In this document: in pieces, positions 6,666 to 15,342 of the stretch
Position numbering within the stretch: the first letter of the stretch is position 1
Layout of the letters: each line of letters begins with the position of its first letter
NCBI GenBank assembly: GCA_938021685.1
Contig: CALIFM010000104.1
Location: forward strand, 1 to 17,173
DNA from: an uncultured Gammaproteobacteria bacterium
GTDB taxonomy: Bacteria; Pseudomonadota; Gammaproteobacteria; Arenicellales; Poriferihabitantaceae
DNA: 17,173 bases
Direction of reading: 5' to 3'
The notes under the pieces: model-generated
What the model saw: the letters and a program-made list of their open reading frames with translations, nothing else
Told to the model about the DNA's origin: nothing
The model's database searches: none
Translations under genes and position numbers: made by a program

Positions 6666-8843
6666 ATGTTAAAGTGGTTTCGTTACTTAAGCATTCGCAC
6701 CAAATTAATTTGGTTGGTGTTGGCCTTGTTTACCATTCCATGGATGGGTAACCAATACATCCAAGAGATGAAAGAGTTTTTGCTGCAAGGGCAAAAAGAA
6801 GCCTTGCTGCTGACCGCAGGCGGTTTGGCCACCATCTTGAACGATCGTAATGAGTTTTTTGAACAAAACACGGGCGTACCTGAATTATTGGGCGAAAAAA
6901 ATGATTCTTTTGCCTACCAGCTGCCGCGTTTAGTGCAACTGGATGGTGATTCCAGTGACTGGGGCGAATCAGTGCTGGTTGAGCGCCAAAGTTACACCAA
7001 GGGTGCAGTTAAGTCTTGCGGTGCTGATTATCAACCTGACGACTTTGAAATGGTCCACCTGATGGGCTATCGCGGTTCATGGTTATATGCCTTATTTGAA
7101 GTGACCGACCAAAGCATTGTGTTTCGCGACCGCAATCGGGTTAAGGTGGGTTACGGTGATCACATGCGCATCATCATTCAAAATCCGGATAGCTCATTAC
7201 AGCGTTATACCCTAGTCGCCACTGGCCCAGGGCGAATGTCTGGTTATTTGGTGCAAAACGATTGGCAGTCGCCGTTGTTGGGTGACCCTGTGCCCAATAT
7301 CGTGGCGGTGCTTAAAGAAACTGATCGTGGTTATACCATTGAGCTGCGTTTGCCGCGTTATTTAGTTAGCGAATTTAGCCGCCTTGGGTTCACTATATTA
7401 GATGTAGATGACCCCGATGCACGCGCCCTAAAGGCACAAATTTCTACCTATCCCCTAGCTGAGAATAACGAGCCTGGACGGGTATTGTTAACGTCGCCAG
7501 AATTAACTGGATTGGTACGCGGCTTAAACCAGCCTAACTCGCGCATCTGGATTATCGACAACCAGCAACAAGTGCGTGCGGTGGTGGGTGGTTTATCTCC
7601 GCCAGTTGCGGTGAGTAATAAGCCGACGTTTCCGGACACTTTTTGGGGGCGTCTGCAGAAAAAGATATCTGACAAGCTGGATAGTGTGTTACGGCGGCCC
7701 AGCGTGCAGTTTGTAGATTTAGCCTCTAACACCACTACCCGACGTGATCAGATGATTCTGGATGTGTTGGAAGGTGCACCTAAATCCGATGCGCGTCGTT
7801 CGGTAGACAACAAAGTAAAAATTGTTATGGCCGGGCATCCTATTCGTGCAGGCAATAGCATTATGGGTGCGGTGGTAGTAGAACAAAGCTCCAATGCAAT
7901 TTTGTCGCGGCAATACGAGTTGCTCAAAAGCTTGGCAGCAGCCAGTTTATTAGTGTTTGCATTTATCACCTTGATGTTGGTTATTTTCGCGTGGCGTCTC
8001 ACGGTACGCATTGGCCGTCTACGTGACACCACTGAACAAGCCATTACCCGTGAAGGGCGGGTGCAAGAAGGCATGATCCCTGGCCGGCAATATCCTCGAG
8101 ATGAGCTGGGTGACTTAGGTCGTAGTATCACCAGCATGCTTAAGCGTTTATCGGGTTATACGCAATACCTAGAAGGGCTGCCTGATACTTTAGCGCATGA
8201 GCTGAATAACCCCCTTAATGTAGTGAGTTCCTCCTTGCAAAATCTAGAGCAAGAGCAAGGTGCTTTAGAAGGCAATAAATATGTAGAGCGTGCAAAGGGT
8301 GGTGTGCAGCGCCTGCGTTATATTCTCACTAGCTTGACCGAAGCGGCCAATCTCGAAGAGGCCATGCAATCGGACGAGAAGCAGCAACTAGACATGGCCA
8401 AATTGCTGAGCGAATACATAGACGGGGCGCGTTTAGTTTATCCCAGTCACCGTTTTGAATTAACGTTGGCAGGCCCAAGTATGTATATATTGGGTGCGGG
8501 TGATCATATCGCTGAATTGCTTGATAAACTGGTTGATAATGCTGTGCATTTTGGTGCGCCTGAATCGGTGATTTCGGTCAGCTTACGACAAGTAAACTCT
8601 AGGGTGATATTGAGCGTGAGCAATGAAGGTACAGCGGTGGATGAAGAGCTGCAAGAGCGAGTGTTTGAGCCTATGGTGTCGTTGGGGCGTAAAGATGCCA
8701 AACAATCACACTTAGGCTTGGGCTTGTACGTGGTGCGTTTGATCGCCGAGTTTCACGAAGCCTATGCCCGCATGAACAACCGCCCAGATGGAAGCGGGGT
8801 GGAAGTGTCGGTGTCATTTCCTGCGCTTTCGGTGCAGCTTTAG
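6666..8843 (+). CDS. pdsS: Sensor histidine kinase of the proteobacterial dedicated sortase system
   Basis: The 725-residue inner-membrane kinase has TM1 at about residues 12-30, a very large periplasmic region (about 32-418), TM2 at about 420-443, a HAMP-like linker (about 444-495), and a dimerisation domain with phospho-acceptor His511 in LAHELNNPLN. The ATPase domain follows, with Asn625 in LVDNAVHFG, a SNEG turn, an FEPMVSLGRK segment and a GLGLYVVRLIAEFH block. The periplasmic part contains a beta-rich stretch (about 90-260; LDGDSSDWGE, then YALFEVTD, VRIIIQNP-like and YTIELRLP segments) resembling a CBM9/DOMON-type binding domain. This layout matches the PdsS family (TIGR03785). The ligand is unknown. 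Its stop overlaps the tmcA stop by 4 bp in opposite orientation. No Shine-Dalgarno is close to the ATG, so coupling to pdsR is possible. Confidence 0.87.
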   Translation: MLKWFRYLSIRTKLIWLVLALFTIPWMGNQYIQEMKEFLLQGQKEALLLTAGGLATILNDRNEFFEQNTGVPELLGEKNDSFAYQLPRLVQLDGDSSDWGESVLVERQSYTKGAVKSCGADYQPDDFEMVHLMGYRGSWLYALFEVTDQSIVFRDRNRVKVGYGDHMRIIIQNPDSSLQRYTLVATGPGRMSGYLVQNDWQSPLLGDPVPNIVAVLKETDRGYTIELRLPRYLVSEFSRLGFTILDVDDPDARALKAQISTYPLAENNEPGRVLLTSPELTGLVRGLNQPNSRIWIIDNQQQVRAVVGGLSPPVAVSNKPTFPDTFWGRLQKKISDKLDSVLRRPSVQFVDLASNTTTRRDQMILDVLEGAPKSDARRSVDNKVKIVMAGHPIRAGNSIMGAVVVEQSSNAILSRQYELLKSLAAASLLVFAFITLMLVIFAWRLTVRIGRLRDTTEQAITREGRVQEGMIPGRQYPRDELGDLGRSITSMLKRLSGYTQYLEGLPDTLAHELNNPLNVVSSSLQNLEQEQGALEGNKYVERAKGGVQRLRYILTSLTEAANLEEAMQSDEKQQLDMAKLLSEYIDGARLVYPSHRFELTLAGPSMYILGAGDHIAELLDKLVDNAVHFGAPESVISVSLRQVNSRVILSVSNEGTAVDEELQERVFEPMVSLGRKDAKQSHLGLGLYVVRLIAEFHEAYARMNNRPDGSGVEVSVSFPALSVQL

Positions 8844-11005
8844 TTAGTTTTTTTGCCGCTTGCTTGCAGTTTATGTTGCCACCACTTAGCTGGTTGCGCG
8901 TGTTGTAAATAAGTTCGAACGCTTGCGCGCAAAACCTGCTCGGCGGCCTTGCGACTATCTAGATCAGCGATGGCGACACTGGATGCCCAACTACGTCCTT
9001 GCAACACTTTAGTCACCCAAACTGCTTGTGCAGTTGGCTCAAGGTTTGCCCAAACAGAGCTACTTATAAGAGCAAGGCAGCTGCGATGTAGCCCATCTTC
9101 ACTGCTTTCATAGGGTTTATGCCCTAAGGCAAAATAGGCCAATTGTTCGTGTTCATCGGCACTTAGCTTTACATCTGCTGGTGCTAACAAATGCATTACC
9201 AACGGCCAAGGTAGGTTGCGCAAAGCCCGATCCAGTGTGCCAATCAGCTGAGAGCCGAACGCAGCTCGTGCGCTTTTAAACACGGTTTTTCCAGGAGCTG
9301 ACAGTGGCTTGATGACAACCGCCGAATGTAAGCCACTTGCTAGCCCAGCGCGCTGGCTAAGGCGCACGACTTGGTAATCGCAGGCTTGCCAAAAACATAG
9401 TAGTGGCTCATCTGCGCCAAAGCTGCTGGCGAATAAATCAACCTGTGCTTTTAGCTGCATTTCCGCTTGCTTAAGCAGTGCGCGACCTAAGCCTTGGCGC
9501 TGCACACTGGGGTGAATGGCAATACGCTGTACCCGGGTAGTGTGTAACTGTGCGCCCTTTGCTAGGCCCAATTGCGCTGCCAGCACTTCGGGTAATAAAT
9601 GCCCCTGCGGGCGACGGTACCCAAAACAAATAGCCTCAGCCATCTCGAGATTGAAACCGCCTTCATCGCTTAGCCATAGTGCACCGCACAGCATACCGTC
9701 GGCGTACTGCAGCAATAGGCGATGGGCTGGGCCATCTAACAAGTGGCGCACATCGCTTGGGCGAGTTTGGTAATGCGCCGCTGCTAGTAAGCCGACCACC
9801 TCATTCAGCAAGATTTCGTCTTGGGGCCATTGCTGCGCTTCAATAGTTTGGTAAGTGATGATTGCCGAAGACGCATAGGCAAGCTGTGGCGGTTGTGCTT
9901 TTAGCAGTAATAAATCATCCGTGATGCGCTCTAGAGGATCGCCTTTCGCCCAACGCACAGGGGCTTGCAAAGTGATTTGCCGTGTGCCACGGCTATGTTT
10001 CTTAAGGCTGCGTGTGAACTTCAAGCTAAAGCCGCGACCACTGCCTTCGTAGCCATGTACAGTGCTGGCAAAGGCCAGACGGCTGTGGTTTTGCAGCAAT
10101 TGATTTAGCTGTGCTACTCCGATGGTGGCCGCTTCGTCGATTACTACTAGATCATAAATGACTTCATCTGTTTTGCTGGAGTTTTTGGTCGAGCGTAAGG
10201 CATCAACAGTAGATTGCACGACTGTACCACCATCTGGTGTACTTAGCCGCCTAGCATCGTCCGAGAACGGCAAGCCTAGCACTGCCGCCGCATGCTTAAA
10301 TACGGTGGAGATACTTTGTGCCTGCCCGCCCACTACGGCAATACGTTGAACTTGTTTTTGTTGTAACAAGGTGCCGATAGCAATGCCCAGTGCTGCTGAC
10401 TTACCCCGACCGCGATCCGCCATTAATAAAGTGGGCCGTTTGCGCTGGCCAGTCACTACTTTGATCACCGCCTCTATCGCTTGTTGTTGTTCGTCATTCA
10501 GCGCTTGGTGTATTGCATCATTGTTGGCAGACTGTGCTTGAATGGGCGCCACATTTTCTACTGTGCGCTGGGCATAGTGCTCCACCTGCTCATCACTTTT
10601 AAGTATGCGCACCCAGCGCTCTAAGTAGTGCCCGCTTACATCCTCAATGCCAAGTGGATAAGGTGCGATCTTCTGCATCTCAGGGTCGGGGTAACTAGGC
10701 CAATCCACTAGCGGTGGAGTCAGCAATATAAGCGCACCGCCTGCTTTGATCGTACCGCACAGTGCTGCAAAGGTATTAGGGCTGAGGCCGCTATACGCAT
10801 TGATCACCACCGCAGATTTTTCTTGCCCTAGCAACTTATTTGCAGTGTTAGGATTTAGCGACTGTTCATCTTGACTGCCGCCTTCACCCAACCAAACACA
10901 CTCTGCTCTTGGTAAGGGTGCTAGCAATGCTTTGGCCTGCGCACAGCACCAATTTTCATCGCCGCTAAACAACAAAAAGCGGCGGGCAGCTAAGGGCACA
11001 GGCAT
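8840..11005 (-). CDS. tmcA: tRNA(Met) cytidine acetyltransferase
   Basis: TmcA makes N4-acetylcytidine at the wobble position of elongator tRNA-Met, using acetyl-CoA and ATP. The domain order fits: an N-terminal Rossmann-like segment (about 1-150), a RecD-like helicase module with P-loop DRGRGKSA (197-204), Walker B VIDEAA (288-293) and the family signature STVHGYEGSGRGF (314-326). A GNAT acetyltransferase domain follows with RIAIHPSVQRQGLGRALL (494-511), then a helical tRNA-binding C-terminus. At 721 residues it is about 50 longer than E. coli TmcA (671). All catalytic motifs are intact. CAGG upstream of the ATG serves as ribosome binding site, and a good sigma70 promoter lies 39 bp before the start. 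The gene is divergent from aroE. Confidence 0.95.
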   Translation of the reverse strand: MPVPLAARRFLLFSGDENWCCAQAKALLAPLPRAECVWLGEGGSQDEQSLNPNTANKLLGQEKSAVVINAYSGLSPNTFAALCGTIKAGGALILLTPPLVDWPSYPDPEMQKIAPYPLGIEDVSGHYLERWVRILKSDEQVEHYAQRTVENVAPIQAQSANNDAIHQALNDEQQQAIEAVIKVVTGQRKRPTLLMADRGRGKSAALGIAIGTLLQQKQVQRIAVVGGQAQSISTVFKHAAAVLGLPFSDDARRLSTPDGGTVVQSTVDALRSTKNSSKTDEVIYDLVVIDEAATIGVAQLNQLLQNHSRLAFASTVHGYEGSGRGFSLKFTRSLKKHSRGTRQITLQAPVRWAKGDPLERITDDLLLLKAQPPQLAYASSAIITYQTIEAQQWPQDEILLNEVVGLLAAAHYQTRPSDVRHLLDGPAHRLLLQYADGMLCGALWLSDEGGFNLEMAEAICFGYRRPQGHLLPEVLAAQLGLAKGAQLHTTRVQRIAIHPSVQRQGLGRALLKQAEMQLKAQVDLFASSFGADEPLLCFWQACDYQVVRLSQRAGLASGLHSAVVIKPLSAPGKTVFKSARAAFGSQLIGTLDRALRNLPWPLVMHLLAPADVKLSADEHEQLAYFALGHKPYESSEDGLHRSCLALISSSVWANLEPTAQAVWVTKVLQGRSWASSVAIADLDSRKAAEQVLRASVRTYLQHAQPAKWWQHKLQASGKKTN

Positions 11006-11043
11006 AAAACCTGATTTAGATGAAGTGTGTACATAATCGACGC

Positions 11044-11072
11044 ATTGTAATGCTTGGCGTGCAGAGGTGCAA
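11044..11072 (-). promoter_or_regulatory. Predicted sigma70 promoter for tmcA
   Basis: On the minus strand TTGCAC (11072-11067) is followed after exactly 17 bp by TACAAT (11049-11044), each matching the consensus at four to five of six bases. The -10 box lies 39 bp before the tmcA ATG at 11005. A separate TACAAT on the + strand at 11126-11131 could serve aroE, but it has no convincing -35 box. Confidence 0.55.
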
Positions 11073-11175
11073 AATGCGGGGCAACGTTGCTGTGATTAGT
11101 TTCATCAATTGCAGGCGGTATCCGCTACAATCAAACATACAGTCATTTAATTTTACCAAGCCGTAGCTTTTTAAT

Positions 11176-12021
11176 ATGTCCGACGATCTCTTTGATTTTA
11201 GCCCCAAGGTTCGCCAGTTCACGGTGGTTGGTAATCCTATTGAACACAGCAAGTCGCCGCAAATTCATCAGTTATTTGCTCAGCAGTTCGACTTGCGCAT
11301 TGACTACGGCACCACGCTCGGTGAAGTTGGTGGTTTTAATCAAGCAGTGCAGCATTTTGAGGCTAGCGGCGGTGCGGGTTTGAATGTGACCGTGCCGTTT
11401 AAGTTGGATGCTTTTCACCTAGCTGACCAGCTCACTCCTCGCGCTGAGTTCGCGGGCGCGGTCAACACTTTGTGGTTTGATGGTGGAAAAATTCATGGTG
11501 ACAACACTGATGGTATCGGCTTGCTGAATGACATCACCAACAACATCGGATTTGACCTTGCTGGCAAGCGTATTTTGCTGCTAGGCGCTGGTGGTGCGGT
11601 GCGTGGTATATTGCAGCCCCTACTGGAAGCGGGCCCTAGTGAGTTGGTAATCGCCAACCGCACCGAAGGCAAGGCGATTGATTTAGCGCAGCTATTTGAA
11701 CCTCATGGCTCCGTTAAGGCCAGCACTTTTAAGGCACTAGAAGATCAGCAATTCGACGTCGTTATCAATGGTACTGCTGCTAGTTTGCAGGGTGAACTGC
11801 CACCTCTGCCACAAGATTGTTTTAAGCCTGAAGCGCTGGCCTACGACCTGATGTACGCTGCGCAACCTACCTTGTTTATGAAGTGGGCCAGCAACGCGGG
11901 CGCGACGCATTGCCACGATGGTTTGGGCATGTTGGTGGAACAGGCCGCCGAGGCGTTTTTTATCTGGAACCAGCATCGGCCCAGCACTGCACCTGTTATC
12001 AGCGCATTGCGCAGTTACTAG
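11176..12021 (+). CDS. aroE: Shikimate dehydrogenase (NADP+)
   Basis: AroE reduces 3-dehydroshikimate to shikimate in the chorismate pathway for aromatic amino acids. The substrate domain carries VVGNPIEHSKSP (17-28), with the serines that bind shikimate carboxylate. The catalytic pair is Lys76 in TVPFK and Asp112 in DNTDG. The nucleotide domain has GAGGA (137-141) and NRT (161-163), the NADP-specific pattern of AroE proper rather than NAD-using YdiB. The C-terminal GLGMLVEQAAEAF block is also standard. The 281-residue length is close to the E. coli enzyme (272). No strong Shine-Dalgarno is seen before the ATG. A TACAAT at 11126-11131 may be the -10 box. In several gammaproteobacteria aroE lies near hemF and tsaC; neither is in this window. 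Confidence 0.96.
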   Translation: MSDDLFDFSPKVRQFTVVGNPIEHSKSPQIHQLFAQQFDLRIDYGTTLGEVGGFNQAVQHFEASGGAGLNVTVPFKLDAFHLADQLTPRAEFAGAVNTLWFDGGKIHGDNTDGIGLLNDITNNIGFDLAGKRILLLGAGGAVRGILQPLLEAGPSELVIANRTEGKAIDLAQLFEPHGSVKASTFKALEDQQFDVVINGTAASLQGELPPLPQDCFKPEALAYDLMYAAQPTLFMKWASNAGATHCHDGLGMLVEQAAEAFFIWNQHRPSTAPVISALRSY

Positions 12022-12126
12022 TGTGCCAGCTGATGCCTCATCACTAAGCGGCGCAATGGAGAGCCGCTATGCGGCGGCGATGCTTTATAATCGCGCGTCA
12101 CGTATCTACTTTAACACTTAAGCCCC

Positions 12127-13704
12127 ATGGCCGACTTGCAACAAGAAATTGACCGTCGCCGCACCTTTGCGATCATCTCGCACCCTGATGCGGGTAAAAC
12201 CACGCTAACGGAAAAGCTGCTGCACTACGGCGGCGCAATTCAAACCGCGGGCACGGTCAAGGGGCGCAAGAACACCAAGATGGCCACCTCGGATTGGATG
12301 GAGTTGGAGCAGCAGCGCGGCATCTCGGTCACCTCGTCGGTGATGCAGTTTGAGTATAAAAATGCCATCATCAACTTGCTAGACACCCCCGGCCATGCCG
12401 ATTTCTCGGAAGATACTTACCGCACCCTCACTGCTGTGGATTCAGCTTTGATGGTGATTGACGTGGCTAAAGGCGTGGAAGAGCGCACCATCAAACTGAT
12501 GGAGGTCTGTCGCCTGCGCACCACGCCGATCATGACGTTTATCAACAAGCTCGACCGTGAAGGCCGCGACCCCATCGAGTTGATGGACGAAGTGGAAGAG
12601 GTGCTGAAGATTCAATGCGCGCCGATGACGTGGCCTATCGGGATGGGCAAAAGCCTTAAAGGCATTTACCGCTTTTACGATGACACCGTGCGCCTGTTCG
12701 CAGGCCGTGGGGTAGAAGGCGAGGAAGATTTATTTATTGAAGGGCTAGCTAACCCCGATGTGGACAAGTATCTAGGCAGCGACGCCGCAGACTTGCGCGA
12801 CGAGATCGAGCTGGTGCAAGGTGCCAGCCATGCCTTTGATGTAGATGCATATTTACGCGCTGAATTGTCACCGGTGTTTTTCGGCTCGGCGCTCGGCACG
12901 CTGGGCACTGACGAAATGCTGGATAATTTTGTGCAACATGCCCCGCCGCCGCAGGGGCGTGAATCGCAATCGCGCAAAGTGGAAGCGAACGAGCAAAAAT
13001 TCACCGGCTTTGTGTTTAAAATTCAAGCCAATATGGACCCGGCCCACCACGACCGTGTGGCTTTTTTGCGCATCGCCTCGGGCCAGTTTCGTAAGGGGAT
13101 GAAGGTTAACCACGTGCGCTTGGGAAAAACTTTGGCAATACACAATGCGCACACCTTTTTAGCCGCCAAGCGCGAGAACGCCGAGGATGCCTATGCAGGT
13201 GATATCTTGGGCCTGCACAACCATGGCACCATCCAAATTGGCGACACCTTCACCGAGGGTGAAGATTTAAAATACATCGGCGTGCCCAATTTTGCGCCCG
13301 AGCTGTTTCGCCGTGTGCGTTTGCGCGACCCACTTAAAGCCAAAGCACTGCAAAAAGGCTTGGTGCAGCTCAGCGAAGAAGGCGCCACGCAGGTGTTTAA
13401 GCCCATCATCAGCAACGATCTAATTTTGGGTGCAGTCGGTGTGTTGCAGTTTGACGTCGTGGCGCACCGCCTAAAACACGAGTACGCGGTGGAGTGCAGT
13501 TTTGAGGCGGTGCCGGTGGCCGCCGCGCGCTGGGTGGAGTTTGGCGAAGGCGCCAAGGAAGCGGATTTTATGCGTAAAAACGAGGCCAATCTCGCCCACG
13601 ACGGAGCGGGCTATCTCACTTATATCGCGCCCAACCGCGCTAATTTGAGTCTCGTGCAAGAGCGCTTTCCTGAAGTGGCGTTTAGGGCGACGCGGGAGGT
13701 TTAG
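12127..13704 (+). CDS. prfC: Peptide chain release factor 3 (GTPase)
   Basis: RF3 is a ribosome-associated translational GTPase that helps release RF1 and RF2 after termination. All G motifs are present: G1 SHPDAGKTT (18-26), G2 RGISVTS (64-70), G3 DTPGH (86-90) and G4 NKLD (140-143). They are followed by EF-Tu-like beta-barrel domains and the family end segment typical of PrfC. At 525 residues it is almost the E. coli length (529). The codons look richer in third-position G and C than those of the genes on either side. A TATAAT at 12086-12091 may be its -10 box, though without a -35; a short GCCGC/GCGGC hairpin (12063-12075) just upstream lacks a T-run, so it is not a convincing aroE terminator. 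Confidence 0.96.
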   Translation: MADLQQEIDRRRTFAIISHPDAGKTTLTEKLLHYGGAIQTAGTVKGRKNTKMATSDWMELEQQRGISVTSSVMQFEYKNAIINLLDTPGHADFSEDTYRTLTAVDSALMVIDVAKGVEERTIKLMEVCRLRTTPIMTFINKLDREGRDPIELMDEVEEVLKIQCAPMTWPIGMGKSLKGIYRFYDDTVRLFAGRGVEGEEDLFIEGLANPDVDKYLGSDAADLRDEIELVQGASHAFDVDAYLRAELSPVFFGSALGTLGTDEMLDNFVQHAPPPQGRESQSRKVEANEQKFTGFVFKIQANMDPAHHDRVAFLRIASGQFRKGMKVNHVRLGKTLAIHNAHTFLAAKRENAEDAYAGDILGLHNHGTIQIGDTFTEGEDLKYIGVPNFAPELFRRVRLRDPLKAKALQKGLVQLSEEGATQVFKPIISNDLILGAVGVLQFDVVAHRLKHEYAVECSFEAVPVAAARWVEFGEGAKEADFMRKNEANLAHDGAGYLTYIAPNRANLSLVQERFPEVAFRATREV

Positions 13705-13750
13705 TTTCCATTGGTTATGATCATTTCTTTACAGCCGTAGCACTTTCTAA

Positions 13751-14158
13751 ATGAAGTGGAAACAGGTTTGTACAGGACTCGCTTTATCGTCTTTTATTAT
13801 GGCGGTATTCTATATTTGTGTAGTTACATTTTCTCAGGTCTATTCACAGGGATTTAGTTTTCTCTTTCACCCTAGTGTTTTATTTGAGCTTGTTGTACTT
13901 CTAGTAGTTATATCATTGTGGTTGGGCGTTTTCTACTTCACATTGGGATTATTCTTAGTATGTCTTGTGCAAGACACTAGATTTGATCAATGGTGGTATT
14001 ACCTAGCTAGTGCGGCAGTAGGTTCAGCTATAATATACACATTGCTTGCATCGCCATCTGGATTTGATAGCAGATCGATCATGTATGGTTTTATAGGTGG
14101 AGTTGCTGGGTTGGTCTATTGCGCAGTTATGTGGTTACTAAATAAGAAGCGATTATAA
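13751..14158 (+). CDS. Four-helix membrane protein, function unknown
   Basis: The 135-residue protein has four predicted membrane helices (about residues 7-28, 45-72, 84-103 and 109-130), short loops and a basic tail, NKKRL. I do not recognise a family. Its DNA is clearly more AT-rich than prfC on the left and the HAD gene on the right, with many TTT, TTA and ATA codons, which suggests it arrived separately. It starts 46 bp after the prfC stop on the same strand, so it may be read from the same transcript. The ATG has no strong Shine-Dalgarno. The clean hydrophobic periodicity argues for a real gene rather than a chance frame, but support is composition only. Confidence 0.6.
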   Translation: MKWKQVCTGLALSSFIMAVFYICVVTFSQVYSQGFSFLFHPSVLFELVVLLVVISLWLGVFYFTLGLFLVCLVQDTRFDQWWYYLASAAVGSAIIYTLLASPSGFDSRSIMYGFIGGVAGLVYCAVMWLLNKKRL

Positions 14159-14216
14159 AAAATAGCTAATTAATTTATAGCAGGGCTTCGAATTCACTTA
14201 TCATTTATATCTAGAA

Positions 14217-14351
14217 TCATCCTCGGCAAAAACCGGTTCTCGATCGGCCCCGAATGCGATCGCCCCTTGTGTTAAAGCCCAACCCTTGATAAAACGCCTC
14301 ATCATAGCTATTGGATTGCATGGATTCTTTAGGCACTTTGATTAAACGCCA
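14217..14351 (-). other. Open stretch in frame behind the HAD stop, possible gene remnant
   Basis: Directly after the TGA of the HAD gene, the same reading frame continues for about 44 codons to a TGA at 14217-14219. The reading has protein-like features: RLIKVPKESMQ, then SNSYDEAFYQGLGFNTRGDR. The AFYQGLGF...GDR part resembles the 'FY..LGF...G' motif near the end of GNAT acetyltransferases. No start codon or ribosome binding site of its own is evident. It may be the decayed tail of a lost gene, a readthrough extension, or chance. Confidence 0.3.
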
Positions 14352-15071
14352 TCAAGCCATTGCTTTACGGTGCGCCGCCACCAGTTCCGCCATGCTGTTA
14401 AAGCGAAAATCAGTGGGTGGTATATCGCCAGGGTGCATGGTGGCTCCAAAGCCGTCTTGTTGGTGTTGGCGATAAATCCAGCAGTTGTGCAGGCCGACTT
14501 GTTTGGCGGGGGCGTGGTCGTGAAACAGGCTTTCAGCGGTGTGCAAGATATGTGGCTTTTCAACGCCGAGGCGCGCTAAGTTTTCTAGCATATAGTCAAA
14601 ATTGCGTGCGGCGGGCTTGTACGAGCCAATGTCGTCCGCAGTATAAACGGCATCAAATTCGATGCCTAACTTTTGTTGGCTGTGGGTAAAGCTGGCGTTG
14701 TCCACATTCGACAACACCACCAGCTTGTAATGCTGTTTTAAATACGCCAGTGCTTCGGCGCTGTCGTCAAAGGCTGGCCAGTGCTGCACCGATTGCCCGT
14801 AGGCTAAGCATTCCTCCCAGCTGACGCGTTGTTGCCACTGCTCGGCCAAGCGTTTGTACACCACCGCCAAAATCTCGGGGTAGGCTTTGCTGGGTGTGGC
14901 CGCCTGCGTGCTGGATTCATGCCGCGCATGGGCTTGCAGAATGGCGTCACGGCTGAGGGCGGGGCTCAGGCGGTCGGTGAGCGGCTTAAGTGCAGCAATC
15001 ATGCCCGACTCCCAGTCAATTAAGGTGCCGTACACATCAAAGGTAAGGGTAGAGAAATCGGTTAGTTTCAT
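14352..15071 (-). CDS. HAD-family hydrolase, haloacid dehalogenase type II-like
   Basis: The 239-residue cytoplasmic protein carries the HAD motifs in order: nucleophile Asp12 in FDVYGTLID, motif II Ser121-Asn122 in VVLSNVD, motif III Lys152 in SYKPA, and a late acidic motif around Asp185 in SLFHDHAPAK. A Tyr at +2 from the nucleophile, instead of the Asp seen in phosphatases, is characteristic of L-2-haloacid dehalogenases. The HDH-APAK block, however, belongs to a group commonly annotated as type II dehalogenase without biochemical proof. The substrate could therefore be a haloacid or something else. It stands alone: the neighbours on both sides run in other directions. The in-frame open stretch after its stop is noted separately. 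Confidence 0.85.
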   Translation of the reverse strand: MKLTDFSTLTFDVYGTLIDWESGMIAALKPLTDRLSPALSRDAILQAHARHESSTQAATPSKAYPEILAVVYKRLAEQWQQRVSWEECLAYGQSVQHWPAFDDSAEALAYLKQHYKLVVLSNVDNASFTHSQQKLGIEFDAVYTADDIGSYKPAARNFDYMLENLARLGVEKPHILHTAESLFHDHAPAKQVGLHNCWIYRQHQQDGFGATMHPGDIPPTDFRFNSMAELVAAHRKAMA

Positions 15072-15330
15072 GGTTCGGTCAAAATTTAGTTTATGCTAGT
15101 GAACGTGTGAGCTCTCTTTAAGCATGGTTTTGCAGTTTATTACGCATGCACAAGGTAACTTCTGACTAATACATAGTTCATACGGTGGATAACGTGCAGT
15201 GTACCCTTAAATAATACACTTTACAGCTTCGTTAAGCTTGCTCAAGGTGATGATCATCTATCATTAAACCCCGGTTGATAAATACGATACCTATTACTCA
15301 CCAAGCTTGGCTTCTTATGCGCAATAGCTG

Positions 15331-15339
15331 TGTTAGAAT
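15331..15339 (+). promoter_or_regulatory. Extended -10 promoter element upstream of the exported-protein gene
   Basis: TGTTAGAAT fits the extended -10 form TGnTAnAAT, with the hexamer TAGAAT at 15334-15339. The matching -35 position (15311-15316, CTTCTT) is poor, as often tolerated with an extended -10. The start codon is at 15381, giving a leader of roughly 35 bases. Confidence 0.45.
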
Positions 15340-15342
15340 GGA

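Noticed and set aside
13191..13589. 132-codon minus-strand frame inside prfC
   Set aside because: Shadow of the GC-rich prfC coding frame; no homologous pattern.
14256..14263. GCGATCGC octamer, as in the cyanobacterial HIP1 repeat
   Set aside because: Only one copy was seen in the window, so it is most likely chance.
15184..15192. Single DnaA-box-like TTATCCACC on the minus strand
   Set aside because: One near-match without clustering, AT-rich unwinding repeats or origin genes does not indicate an origin.
15249..15258. Palindrome GATGATCATC
   Set aside because: A 10-base self-complementary word is expected by chance at this length, and no partner site was found.
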